Assembly (NCBI GenBank): GCA_019313695.1
Contig: JAFDAS010000042.1
Location: 1 to 33,984 of the forward strand
DNA: 33,984 bases
Direction: 5' to 3'
From: Deltaproteobacteria bacterium
Lineage (GTDB): Bacteria; Desulfobacterota; Syntrophia; Syntrophales; UBA2210
Below are positions 9,676-18,650 of this stretch, piece by piece (within the stretch, counting starts at the first letter, position 1; each line of letters begins with the position of its first letter). Position numbers and translations under genes: made by a program. The notes beneath the pieces are model-generated. The model worked only from the letters and a program-made list of their open reading frames with translations. It made no database searches and was not told where the DNA came from.

Positions 9676-9720
9676 GGGGACATGACCCGATTTATTTTTA
9701 TCAAATCGGGATCGTGTCCC
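9676..9720. repeat. Palindromic repeat GGGGACATGACCCGATTTATTTTTATCAAATCGGGATCGTGTCCC, copy 3
   Basis: Inverted arms; matches copy at 6195-6239. Confidence 0.8.
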
Positions 9721-9727
9721 AGGAAAA

Positions 9728-9749
9728 GCAACTCGCAACCCGCAACCTG
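9728..9749. repeat. 7-bp tandem repeat (GCAACCC)n
   Basis: GCAACTCGCAACCCGCAACCTG directly next to the stop (TCA 9751-9753) of the ATPase gene. Confidence 0.75.
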
Positions 9750-9750
9750 A

Positions 9751-10956
9751 TCAAAACCCGGAGACCAGGAAATCTCTTATATTCATATGCCTTATTCCTT
9801 TGAATTCGCTGCCTGTCATCTCGTCCATGGAGACAACGATTTTGGGGAAATTGTCCCTGATTGTTAGAAGGTTGCCGAATTCACGGTCACGAACCTTCTG
9901 ATCGGTAATCATATAGGCTACCTGTACATAGAGCCTCTTCCCCTTTTTTTCACACGCGAAATCGATCTCTTTTTCGCCGATCCTGCCAACGGTTATCTCA
10001 TACCCCGATCTCTTGAGGTGAAGAAAGACAAGGTTTTCCAGTATCCTTCCGATATCGGCCTGCCGGTAACCGATAATCGTGTGTCGCAGGCCAAGGTCTT
10101 CAAAATAGTATTTTTCACCGATCTCGAATATCTTTTTGCCTGCAATTTCCGAACGCCGCACCTTCAGGATAAAAAAAGCCGATTCAAGATGTGAAAGATA
10201 GTTAAGGACAACATTTGGCGAGATATTTGTTTTCTGGGATTTAAGAAAATCACTGATTTTTTTCGCCGAAACCAGGCTCCCCGCATTGTCGGCCAGATAT
10301 ATGACCAGCCTCTCAAGAAAGGCGATGTTTCTGATTCTGTTCCTTTTGACAACATCCTTGAAAAGAATCGTATTATAGATATTCTTCAGGTAGTCATAGA
10401 CAATATCATCTTCGAGTTTCAGATTGATCAGATAGGGAAGGCCTCCGTATTTGATATATTTCAGGAATGCCTCAGGACTGTTTTGAAGCTTATGAAAATC
10501 TAGGAATTCAATATAGGATAGACTAAATACCTTTATTTCAATATAACGCCCGCTTAAATAGGTGGCCAGCTCTCCGGAAAACAGCCCGGCATTGCTCCCT
10601 GTACAGTAAATATCATACCCGCCCTCGGCAAAAAGACTGCGCAGGGCTCTTTCAAACTGGTCGATATCCTGAATTTCATCAATAAAAACATAGCGATTCT
10701 TTTTGCCTTTGGCCTTGTCTTTAATATATGCCAGCAATGACTTGTAATCATCTATAAAATCAAACTCGTACAGTTCTTTGTTGATATAAATAATCTGCGC
10801 TTCGGGGTCAGAGGCGGTGATGACATCCATAATCTGAAAAAGGAGATAACTCTTTCCGACTCTCCTCTGTCCGGTTAGGACCTTAATGATATCCTTGCCG
10901 ATGTAAGGTCTTATCCTGTCAAGATAATGTTGTCTGGTAATGTATTCCTTTATCAT
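9751..10956 (-). CDS. AAA+ ATP-binding protein with DUF4143-type C-terminus
   Basis: YIGKDIIKVLTGQRRVGKSYLLFQIMD Walker A; KNRYVFIDEIQDI Walker B; YCTGSNAGLFSGELATYLSGRYIEIKVFSLSYIEFL; C-terminal EKEIDFACEKKGKRLYVQVAY. Confidence 0.9.
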   Translation of the reverse strand: MIKEYITRQHYLDRIRPYIGKDIIKVLTGQRRVGKSYLLFQIMDVITASDPEAQIIYINKELYEFDFIDDYKSLLAYIKDKAKGKKNRYVFIDEIQDIDQFERALRSLFAEGGYDIYCTGSNAGLFSGELATYLSGRYIEIKVFSLSYIEFLDFHKLQNSPEAFLKYIKYGGLPYLINLKLEDDIVYDYLKNIYNTILFKDVVKRNRIRNIAFLERLVIYLADNAGSLVSAKKISDFLKSQKTNISPNVVLNYLSHLESAFFILKVRRSEIAGKKIFEIGEKYYFEDLGLRHTIIGYRQADIGRILENLVFLHLKRSGYEITVGRIGEKEIDFACEKKGKRLYVQVAYMITDQKVRDREFGNLLTIRDNFPKIVVSMDEMTGSEFKGIRHMNIRDFLVSGF

Positions 10957-11069
10957 AGATTAAACTCCCAGAATGTTTTAAGTATAATTAAAACTATTCA
11001 GGCATTAAGTCAATCTTTTAAGTATGGGTTCATGTCTGACACCACGTAAAGTGGTCTTCTCTAATCCCC

Positions 11070-11122
11070 ATAGTGTTGCCCCTCCGCGGGCAACATATCG
11101 GCGGGGGACAGAGCCTCCACGC
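11070..11122. repeat. Degenerate REP pair
   Basis: ATAGTGTTGCCCCTCCGCGGGCAACA then GCGGGGGACAGAGCCTCCACGC; heads degraded relative to 6102-6191. Confidence 0.55.
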
Positions 11123-11163
11123 TTGATACTTGAAACTTGAAACTCAAAAATCCGGCGAGGGGA

Positions 11164-11190
11164 AACCCGCAACGCGCAACCCGCAACCCG
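11164..11190. repeat. 7-bp tandem repeat (GCAACCC)n
   Basis: AACCCGCAACGCGCAACCCGCAACCCG, 2 nt from the ancestral stop (11193) of the frameshifted kinase. Confidence 0.8.
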
Positions 11191-11192
11191 GT

Positions 11193-13000
11193 TCACTTCA
11201 CCATCCTGAACCTCAGGACAATAACGGTTCCCTTCGGCTTGTTGTCTTCCACCCAGGTATAACCGCCATAGCTCTCCATGGCCTTTTGGACGATGTGGAG
11301 ACCGATGCCGGTATTGCCTGTATCCCCCCGTGCATGAATCCCTCTTCAAAGACCTTTTCCTTTATCTCATTGGGAATGCCTGTTCCATTGTCGGCAATGC
11401 GAACCTCGCACATATCTCTTTCTCTGCCTGTGGTTATTGTAATTTTGTCGGCTTTTCCGTGAATGACGGCATTTCTTACGATGTTGTCTATGACGGAAGA
11501 AAGGGAATCATCGGCCATGACCCGGGCCTCACCCTCAATTTCAAAGTCTATGGATGGATAGTTTTTAATGACTTCATCTATAATATCTCTCATTTCATAG
11601 ATATTCAGTTCCCTGTGACGGGAGATGAAGGTCTCAAGCTCTCTCATCCTGTTGATCAGGTCAATGCTTTTCCCTGTGCGGGAGAATATTTCTTTCAGGA
11701 GTTCTTCTTCAGGGGAGTTGTTGTAAAGGTTAATGGCGCTCTGTATAACCACGAGATCATTTGTTATATCGTGGCGGAGTATCTGGTTGATGAGGGCAAG
11801 GTGCTCCCGGTGGGCCTTTATCTCCTCCTCGGCCTGCTTGCGGTCGGTGATGTCATCATAGATGGCGACCACCTCGCTGGAAGGGAGTCTATATACATAG
11901 TTTTCCCTCCAGCCGGTTATGCGTTCATCACTATACATGGCATCGGAGAAATGCTCAGGTTTTCCGGTCTGCCACACCCTCTGGAATACCTCAAATATGC
12001 CGAATCCCTTTACTCTTGGAAATGCCTCGGTTATACGCTTTCCGACGACGGATTCTCTGCTTATCCCATCTATATTTTCCGCGCCTTTGTTAAAGTCCTT
12101 AAATATGAAATCCTCTCCATTATCCACGGCTTCATAAACGGCGACACCGCTTCTCATGTTTTCAAACAGCTCCCTGAACCTGACCTCACTCTCCCGCAGG
12201 GCCGCCTCCGTTTTCTTACGCGCGTCAATCTCTCTGTTGAGATCGTCTATGGAGGCTGTGCTTTTCTTCAGATTCTGTGTCATGTTATCAAACGCCCTTG
12301 AAAGGTGGCCGATTTCATCCTTTGCGTCTGTTCCCACCCTGTGATCCAGATTGCCGGCGCCGACAATCCGTATACCTTCCTCCAGTCTTGTTATCGGCGC
12401 TCCGATGCTCCTGCTGATCCATAAGGCGATTGATGAAACAAGACCGGCAAAGACTATAAACAGGATAACAATCAACAAACCGGTTTTCCGCTGGACAGAT
12501 ACCAGGTTTGCCTGAATTACCTGATTCATCCGAAAGACCCGGGAAACCATTATCTGAGACTCCACCAGCAGGTCGCCTGTCAGTTTAACTTCCAGTCTGG
12601 ATATCCCGTTTTTACGATGTTCGCCATATCCATGCTCCTCCCCGGAAATTGCAACCAGTTCGGCAAAGATATTTGAAAATCGTTCAAGGCTTTTGAGCGT
12701 TTTTTTCAAAGTGTCTTTTTCACCCGAATCTTCAAAAACATTTGCCTTTTCCGCCAGGAGCTTTGCCAGAGAATCATGGCTTGCTTTCCACTGCATGAGC
12801 GAACGTTCTCCGGGATGGAGCAGATACTCATGCGTTATGATTTTCAGTTCAGCCATATTTTGGGATACTCTGCCTGTTGTGATCTCTTTTTGGCCCCATT
12901 CGTTCATTTCCCTGTACGCGCTGAAAATAAACAGGCCAACCGTGACAGATATGATCAGGGTCAGGATAACAGCGATCTGTAATCTGGTCTTGATTTTCAT
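11193..13000 (-). pseudogene. Sensor histidine kinase (TM + 4HB-like periplasmic domain + HAMP + PAS + transmitter) with frameshift in the HATPase C-terminus
   Basis: ORF 11213-13000 reads ...KVFEEGFMHGGIQAIPASVSTSSKRPW...; paralogs read FEEGFMHGDTGHTGIGLHIVEKAME.... C6 run at 11324-11329 versus CTCC or CCCC in paralogs; restoring frame gives DTGNTGIGLHIVQKAMESYGGYTWVEDNKPKGTVIVLRFRMVK* ending at 11193. Confidence 0.85.
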
Positions 13001-13013
13001 AGGGTTACTGCTC

Positions 13014-14072
13014 CTAACGGATTATGGTTATTGCCTCAGGCTTTACCGCGTCCATAGCGTTCGTATCAATAAGATTGAGATAGTTGGGGAACGTTTTTCC
13101 ATCAACAACCCTGTTTTGTATCGCCCACCTTGCTATCTCGTCCCATGATACAAGCAGGGCCTGGTCCAGCGAAAGCTCGAACGTGAAATCATCCCAGACC
13201 GCGTTCACCGTCTCTTTATCGAGGTTGAAGGCCTTTGTTATTATACCCTGCGCCTCTTCTCTGTTTCCCTTTATAAATGTATCGGCCCTGTCGATGGCCC
13301 TCAGAAACCTTTTCAGGGCCTTTGGATGCTCACTGGCAAAGTCTTTCATCGCCGCGAAATTAAAGGTCGCCCGGTAGATATCTCCACCCGGCAATTCTAT
13401 GGCGTTGTCCCCTGACAGCTCCTTTGCCTTCTGGGCGTACGGCTGCCAGACAGAAATGGCGTCCACTTTCCTGTTCTTCAGGGCGTCTGCCAGGTCGAAT
13501 GTCCTGGTATCGATCATTTCCACCTCGGAGATCGACAGCCGGTTATGGATCAGAAACGCCCCCAGATAGTAGTGGCCTGACGTCCCTATGCTTGCACCCA
13601 CTTTTTTCCCTTTCATATCCGCGCCCGCCCTGATTCCGCTGTCCTCTCGCGCGATTATCCTGACAAAGAGGTATGAGTGGGTAAATGTGGCAAAGATGCA
13701 GAAATCATCCCTCTTAAAACCGTTAAATACAACAGGCATATCCGCCACGGTAGATATGTCCATTTCCCCCGCGAATAGGGCCTGCGTGGCCGCTTTGCCG
13801 CTGCCGTATTCCTTCAGTGTAACATCAAGGCCCTCTTTTGCAAAATACCCCTTCTCCTTTGCGATATAAACGGGAACGGATAAGAACGACTTTGAGGCGC
13901 CAAGCCTTATCTTTTCTTTGATCTCCGGAGATTCACCCTGCCCGCAGCTCACAAGAAAGCAGACGCCAACTGCCAGAATCAGAACGGCAGAGATTGCTGC
14001 CGCCCGAACGGGGAATTTCTTCTTCTCCCGAGTCTGTGCTGCCGGCCATTTTTTTTCGTTTTTCCCGATCAT
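13014..14072 (-). CDS. NMT1/TauA-like ABC-type substrate-binding lipoprotein
   Basis: Lipobox LVSC|GQG; KIRLGASKSFLSVPVYIAKEKGYFAKEGLDVTLKEYGSGKAATQALFAGEMDISTVADMP typical of NitT/TauT SBPs; start set at 14072 by GAGGA RBS (ORF track extends to 14213). Confidence 0.88.
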   Translation of the reverse strand: MIGKNEKKWPAAQTREKKKFPVRAAAISAVLILAVGVCFLVSCGQGESPEIKEKIRLGASKSFLSVPVYIAKEKGYFAKEGLDVTLKEYGSGKAATQALFAGEMDISTVADMPVVFNGFKRDDFCIFATFTHSYLFVRIIAREDSGIRAGADMKGKKVGASIGTSGHYYLGAFLIHNRLSISEVEMIDTRTFDLADALKNRKVDAISVWQPYAQKAKELSGDNAIELPGGDIYRATFNFAAMKDFASEHPKALKRFLRAIDRADTFIKGNREEAQGIITKAFNLDKETVNAVWDDFTFELSLDQALLVSWDEIARWAIQNRVVDGKTFPNYLNLIDTNAMDAVKPEAITIIR

Positions 14073-14091
14073 TTTTATGTCCTCATTTTTC

Positions 14092-14116
14092 TGTGGGGCA
14101 CAGAGCCCCCGCGCTA
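14092..14116 (-). repeat. REP-like hairpin with GTAG head
   Basis: TGTGGGGCACAGAGCCCCCGCGCTAC. Confidence 0.65.
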
Positions 14117-14186
14117 CGTTTATGATAAAATTAGATACTTGAAACTTGAAACTCAAAAAGCCGACGATGGGAATCCCTGCGCCTCC

Positions 14187-14254
14187 CAGTTTCCAGTTTC
14201 CAGTTTCACTCAACTCTGTCCCTGACCCCTGACCCCTGATCCCCGACCCCTGAC
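14187..14254. repeat. 7-bp tandem repeats (CAGTTTC)x3 and (CCCTGAC)x5
   Basis: 14187-14207 CAGTTTCCAGTTTCCAGTTTC; 14220-14254 CCCTGACCCCTGACCCCTGATCCCCGACCCCTGAC. Confidence 0.85.
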
Positions 14255-14256
14255 AA

Positions 14257-16788
14257 TCACTTCACCATCCTGAATCTCAGGACAAAGACGGCGCCCTTCG
14301 GCTCGTTGTCTTCAACATATGCATATCCGCCGTAGCTCTCCATGGCCTTTTCCACAATGTGGAGACCGATACCGGTATGGCCTGTCTCCCCGTGCATGAA
14401 TCCCTCTTCAAAGATTTTCGCCTTTATCTCATCGGGGATGCCTGTCCCGTTATCGGCGATCCGCACCTCGCACATGCCCGTCGCTTCACCTATCGTTATC
14501 TCAATCCTGTCGGCCTTTCCATGAATGATGGCATTTCCTATGATGTTATCTATAACGGAAGAAAGAGAATCATCGGCCATGACCGGGGTCTTGCCTTTGA
14601 TTTCAAAGTCTGTGGATGGATAGTTTTTGATGACTTCATCTATGGTGTCCCTCATCTCACATATCTGCAGTTCTCTGTGGCGGGAGATGAAGGATTCAAG
14701 TTCTCTCATCCTGCTGATCAGCTCAATGCTTTTCCCCGTACGGGAGGATATCTCTTCCAGAAGTTCTTCTTCGGGGGAGTTGTTGTAGATGTTGATGGCG
14801 CTTTGTATGACCACGAGATCGTTCGTCAGGTCGTGGCGGAGGATCTGGTTGATGAGGGTAATGTGCTCCTGGTGGGACTTTATCTCTTCCGCGGCCTTTT
14901 TGCGGTCGGTGATGTCGCGAACGTTCATTATACCTCCAACCGCCGTGCCGTCTTCGTCAAACACAAAGTTTCCTACGCCTTCCACCCATATATAGTGTCC
15001 ATCGGCATGCCTGATACGGTATTCGGCCCTTCCCGGCTTAGACGCAGCAATGGCCGTCTTAAGTAACGCCGCCACGTTTTCCATGTCTTCCGGATGAACT
15101 ATCTCGAAAGAAAAAGTTCCAACCCTTTCTTCCGGTTCATATCCGAGAATCTCTTTGTGGGACGGCCCGGCATACAGGACCTTTCCGTTCAGATCCATCA
15201 GAAGAACTATGTCATTCATGTTTTCCGTAATCAGGCGGAACATTTTCTCGCTTTCTTTCAGTTTTTCCTCTGCCCGCTTGCGGTCGGTGATATCGCGCAT
15301 GGAACCAACAAGCTTGATCGGATTGCCCTGTTCATCCTTCACCAGCAAAGTTGTAATCGAACAGGGATGTTTCGAACCATCTTTATCTGTCAGGGAGATT
15401 TCAAAATCATTAACTTTTTCTTTGTCTAAAATCAGCTTCAGAAATTCATCCCTCTCTTCCGGATTAGTGTAAATATCATACAATGACATCCCAATTAACT
15501 CTTGCCTCTTGTATTGAGATACGTTCTCGACTGAAGTGCTGATTTCCAAAACAGTGCCATCAAGGCCTGCTTCGTAATAAACATCCTGGATGCTTTCAAA
15601 TATTCTTCGGTATTTTTCCTCACTCTCACGCAGGGCATCTTCCGCCCGCTTGCGTTCATTAATCTCTCTATTGAGATTGTCTATGGAGGTTGTATTTTTC
15701 TTAAGATTTTGCGTCATGTCATCAAACGCCCTTGACAGCCGGCCGATCTCGTCCCTTGAGCTTGTGCCTACTTTATAATCCAGATTTCCCTTTTCGATCT
15801 CTTCAGTGCCGTGGAGCAGATTCACGATCGGCCTGGATATTTTCCCGGAGATCAGCATGGCAATTATTATGCCCGCGGCTAAAAGAATGATCACTATCCA
15901 GAACATCATGTACGTCAGCCTGAAAACGGGGGCGAAGGCCTCACTTTCATCTATCTCCGCCAGCAGGCACCAGTCCATCCCGGCGATTTCATGGTGGATT
16001 CCAAGAACCCTTCTCCCATGATAATCTTCATAAACGTGCATAATCGTTTTTTCTGCATGATTATCATTATACAGCCACTCTCTTGATTTTTGTGTGTCCA
16101 CCCTTTGTTTAAGGATGGAATCGTCCATGAACCTTGAAGGGGTTATCATGTAGCCATCTCTGTTTATCAGATATACCTCCCCTGTTTCTCCAAGGCCCGT
16201 CCTGTCTTCCATCATTCCGTTCAGATAATCCAGGTCGAACCGGATAACCAGGATTCCTGCCGGATCATCGGTATTACCATCGGTAATCGGCACTGATATG
16301 GCAAGCAAAGCTTTCCCCTCACCAGTCTTGGAAAGGTGGAAATCTTTGGCACAGATTTCTTTTTTCCCGGTGATGAAATGGGGGTCAACACTCCTGTCCT
16401 GGCCGATCCTCTCTTCGATATTCGAGGCGACGACCCTGCCATTCGTATCAAGAACCATAATGTCAAAAAACTCGGGATTGACGGCCGCCGTATTCTTCAA
16501 CCGTCTTATAACCGTGTTCAGATTTTCGTTATACGCGACATCCGTCTCGCTTGAAGACAATAATTTTTTGATGACCTCGCTCGCAGACAGCTGCATTACA
16601 AGCCTTTTTTTCTTACCGAGGAAGGTCTCGACATGCTGCGCCCTCGATTGCGCGGTTGTTTCGAGATGCCTGAGAACCTGCTCAGTAATGATATCCTTTG
16701 AAACGGTATGGCTCACCGCAATGATCGCCGCGCCTGTTATCAGAACCGCCGAAAAGATGGTCGCAAGTATCTGTGCCCGTATATTCAT
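14257..16788 (-). CDS. Sensor histidine kinase: Cache-type periplasmic sensor + HAMP + 2 PAS + 'LRHDLTNDL' transmitter + HATPase
   Basis: N-terminal TM, Cache-like region (SVDPHFITGKKEICAKDFHLSKTGEGKALLAISVPI..GEVYLINRDGYMITPSRF), second TM, HAMP, two PAS/PAC, NQILRHDLTNDLVVIQSAIN, GIGLHIVEKAMESYGG. Confidence 0.93.
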   Translation of the reverse strand: MNIRAQILATIFSAVLITGAAIIAVSHTVSKDIITEQVLRHLETTAQSRAQHVETFLGKKKRLVMQLSASEVIKKLLSSSETDVAYNENLNTVIRRLKNTAAVNPEFFDIMVLDTNGRVVASNIEERIGQDRSVDPHFITGKKEICAKDFHLSKTGEGKALLAISVPITDGNTDDPAGILVIRFDLDYLNGMMEDRTGLGETGEVYLINRDGYMITPSRFMDDSILKQRVDTQKSREWLYNDNHAEKTIMHVYEDYHGRRVLGIHHEIAGMDWCLLAEIDESEAFAPVFRLTYMMFWIVIILLAAGIIIAMLISGKISRPIVNLLHGTEEIEKGNLDYKVGTSSRDEIGRLSRAFDDMTQNLKKNTTSIDNLNREINERKRAEDALRESEEKYRRIFESIQDVYYEAGLDGTVLEISTSVENVSQYKRQELIGMSLYDIYTNPEERDEFLKLILDKEKVNDFEISLTDKDGSKHPCSITTLLVKDEQGNPIKLVGSMRDITDRKRAEEKLKESEKMFRLITENMNDIVLLMDLNGKVLYAGPSHKEILGYEPEERVGTFSFEIVHPEDMENVAALLKTAIAASKPGRAEYRIRHADGHYIWVEGVGNFVFDEDGTAVGGIMNVRDITDRKKAAEEIKSHQEHITLINQILRHDLTNDLVVIQSAINIYNNSPEEELLEEISSRTGKSIELISRMRELESFISRHRELQICEMRDTIDEVIKNYPSTDFEIKGKTPVMADDSLSSVIDNIIGNAIIHGKADRIEITIGEATGMCEVRIADNGTGIPDEIKAKIFEEGFMHGETGHTGIGLHIVEKAMESYGGYAYVEDNEPKGAVFVLRFRMVK

Positions 16789-16824
16789 TTCAAAATCTCC
16801 GTAGTGTTGTCCCTATTTTTTCCG

Positions 16825-16848
16825 CGCAACCCGCAACCCGCAACCCGC
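16825..16848. repeat. 7-bp tandem repeat (CGCAACC)n
   Basis: CGCAACCCGCAACCCGCAACCCGC, one base before the stop (TCA 16850-16852) of the LytS-type kinase. Confidence 0.8.
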
Positions 16849-16849
16849 C

Positions 16850-18454
16850 TCATATCCTCTTTCTGTACACCTGTTCCTTAAATGTAATCTTAAATGATGT
16901 GCCTTTGCTTTTGTCAAGTTCCATCGTGCCGCTGAGTTGCTCGGTTAACATATTGGTCAGTTGAAGGCCGAAGGTTTTGGGGTTTTGGTAATCGATCCCT
17001 TTAGGGAAACCGATGCCGTCGTCTGTGACGGTCAGCGTGTATTCTCCTGCCTTTTTGTTTTGTGTGAGTTCTACGGCAATCTTCCCCTTTCGGCCTTCAG
17101 GAAAGCCGTGTTTCAGGGCGTTTGAGATAATCTCGTTCGCGATAAGTCCCAGGGGTATCGCTGTTTCGATATTAAAGAGCACGTCTTTTATGTGTGACGA
17201 GAAACTTACAATCCTTGAGTCCACTCTGTGTACCTGAAACAGATAGGTTGCCATACTTGTTATATAGTCATTGAAGCTGATGCTGGAGAGGTCTTCTGAA
17301 AGGTAGAGTTTCTCATGGACAAGGGACATGGACCTGATTCGGTCCTCGCAATTTTTGATCAGTGAAAGGGCTCTTTCATCTTCTATGTCTTTTGACTGGA
17401 GGGATAGGAGGCTTGAGATTATCTGCATGTTGTTCTTTACTCTGTGGTGAATTTCGGCAAGGAGGGACTCTTTTTCACGGAGGGAGCGTTTGATCTGATC
17501 TTCGGCGTGTTTGCGGTCGGTGACATCGCGGACAAACTCCATCACTCCGGTTACCTCGCCCGAATTCGGATCCTTCATTGGATAACCGTAAAGTTCAATC
17601 CACTCAACAGGAGATCCCGGCAGTCCCGGCACCACGTCCCACTCTATTTTGCCGGACTCGATGCAGCGGAGGGTCGGACAGGGGTCACACGATTTATCGG
17701 CATTGTGATAACATTCATAGCATTTTCTCCCTTCCAGGGGGAGATTTTTCGCATACCACTGATTCATTATCTCATTGACATGGCGAATCGTTAGATCCGT
17801 GTTCAGAACGCTGATACCGTCCTGTATGCTTTCGAATAAAGCTCTCAGGAATTGTTCGCTCTCCCGCAGGGCCTTCTGTGCATAAATGTGTTCTTCCTGG
17901 TCCGCGAGCAGTGTCCCTAAGAAGAGGGCGCCTAATGGAAATATCAACATCACCGGGATTGAAATTTTATGAAGGACTTCAAACGCGATGGACCATGGCA
18001 GTGTCAGCATCCATAAGAGCATAAATATATGTACGATAACCCCGAAGGCAAACAGGTAAAGCGGTTTTATCACATCAGGGTTTTTGCGACGCAAATAGTG
18101 GTAGCCTGCACCAAGTGCCGCAGAGGTGAAGACAACGCCAAGTCCTGTCAAAGCCCCGGCTCCGCCAAGCCCAAGGCGATAAGCCCCCGCAATCAGGGCT
18201 GAAACAGCGGCAGCGGCAGGTCCGCCAAACAGGCCCGCCATACTGACGACTATTGAGCGGCCATCGAAGATAATGCCGGGCGCATAATGAAAGGGGATCA
18301 TCATCCCTGTCACCGCTACTCCACCAAAGAGAAAACCGGCAAGAATCCGGCCTGTCATCTCTCCACGCTTCCATATACGTGTCAAAAAGCTATACAGAAT
18401 GCTCAATGCGAGGAGCAATGCCACATTACTTATAAGGTCTGTAAAAATAGTCAT
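16850..18454 (-). CDS. LytS-type (5TM-5TMR_LYT-like) membrane sensor histidine kinase with Cys-rich PAS and HisKA_2 transmitter
   Basis: Multiple N-terminal TMs with [43 protein letters not shown] (5TMR-LYT-like); PAS with [52 protein letters not shown]. Confidence 0.9.
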   Translation of the reverse strand: MTIFTDLISNVALLLALSILYSFLTRIWKRGEMTGRILAGFLFGGVAVTGMMIPFHYAPGIIFDGRSIVVSMAGLFGGPAAAAVSALIAGAYRLGLGGAGALTGLGVVFTSAALGAGYHYLRRKNPDVIKPLYLFAFGVIVHIFMLLWMLTLPWSIAFEVLHKISIPVMLIFPLGALFLGTLLADQEEHIYAQKALRESEQFLRALFESIQDGISVLNTDLTIRHVNEIMNQWYAKNLPLEGRKCYECYHNADKSCDPCPTLRCIESGKIEWDVVPGLPGSPVEWIELYGYPMKDPNSGEVTGVMEFVRDVTDRKHAEDQIKRSLREKESLLAEIHHRVKNNMQIISSLLSLQSKDIEDERALSLIKNCEDRIRSMSLVHEKLYLSEDLSSISFNDYITSMATYLFQVHRVDSRIVSFSSHIKDVLFNIETAIPLGLIANEIISNALKHGFPEGRKGKIAVELTQNKKAGEYTLTVTDDGIGFPKGIDYQNPKTFGLQLTNMLTEQLSGTMELDKSKGTSFKITFKEQVYRKRI

Positions 18455-18615
18455 ACCCGGATACTCCTTTAGGGTCTTTTAGAGTCTTCGTTTGTGACTT
18501 TCGATAGAAACCTCCTTTTCTGCGAAGAAAGTATAAGAAAAACGGCCTTATGTGTCAATGGAATAATAGTAAAAAGAGTAAAAAGGAGTAAAAAGGGGAC
18601 AGTATACTTAATTCA

Positions 18616-18644
18616 TTGACACCATGAAATAATCTCTGTATGCT
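18616..18644 (+). promoter_or_regulatory. Putative sigma70 promoter of the transposase
   Basis: TTGACA (18616-18621), 17-nt spacer, TATGCT (18639-18644). Confidence 0.55.
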
Positions 18645-18650
18645 ACTGAC

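Noticed and set aside
11005-11349. 114-aa minus-strand ORF
   Set aside because: Out-of-frame reading of the kinase 3' end plus REP/heptamer repeats.
3251-16850. Regularly repeated short sequences considered as CRISPR
   Set aside because: Repeats are dispersed, palindromic or 7-bp tandem, with no uniform spacers and no cas genes.
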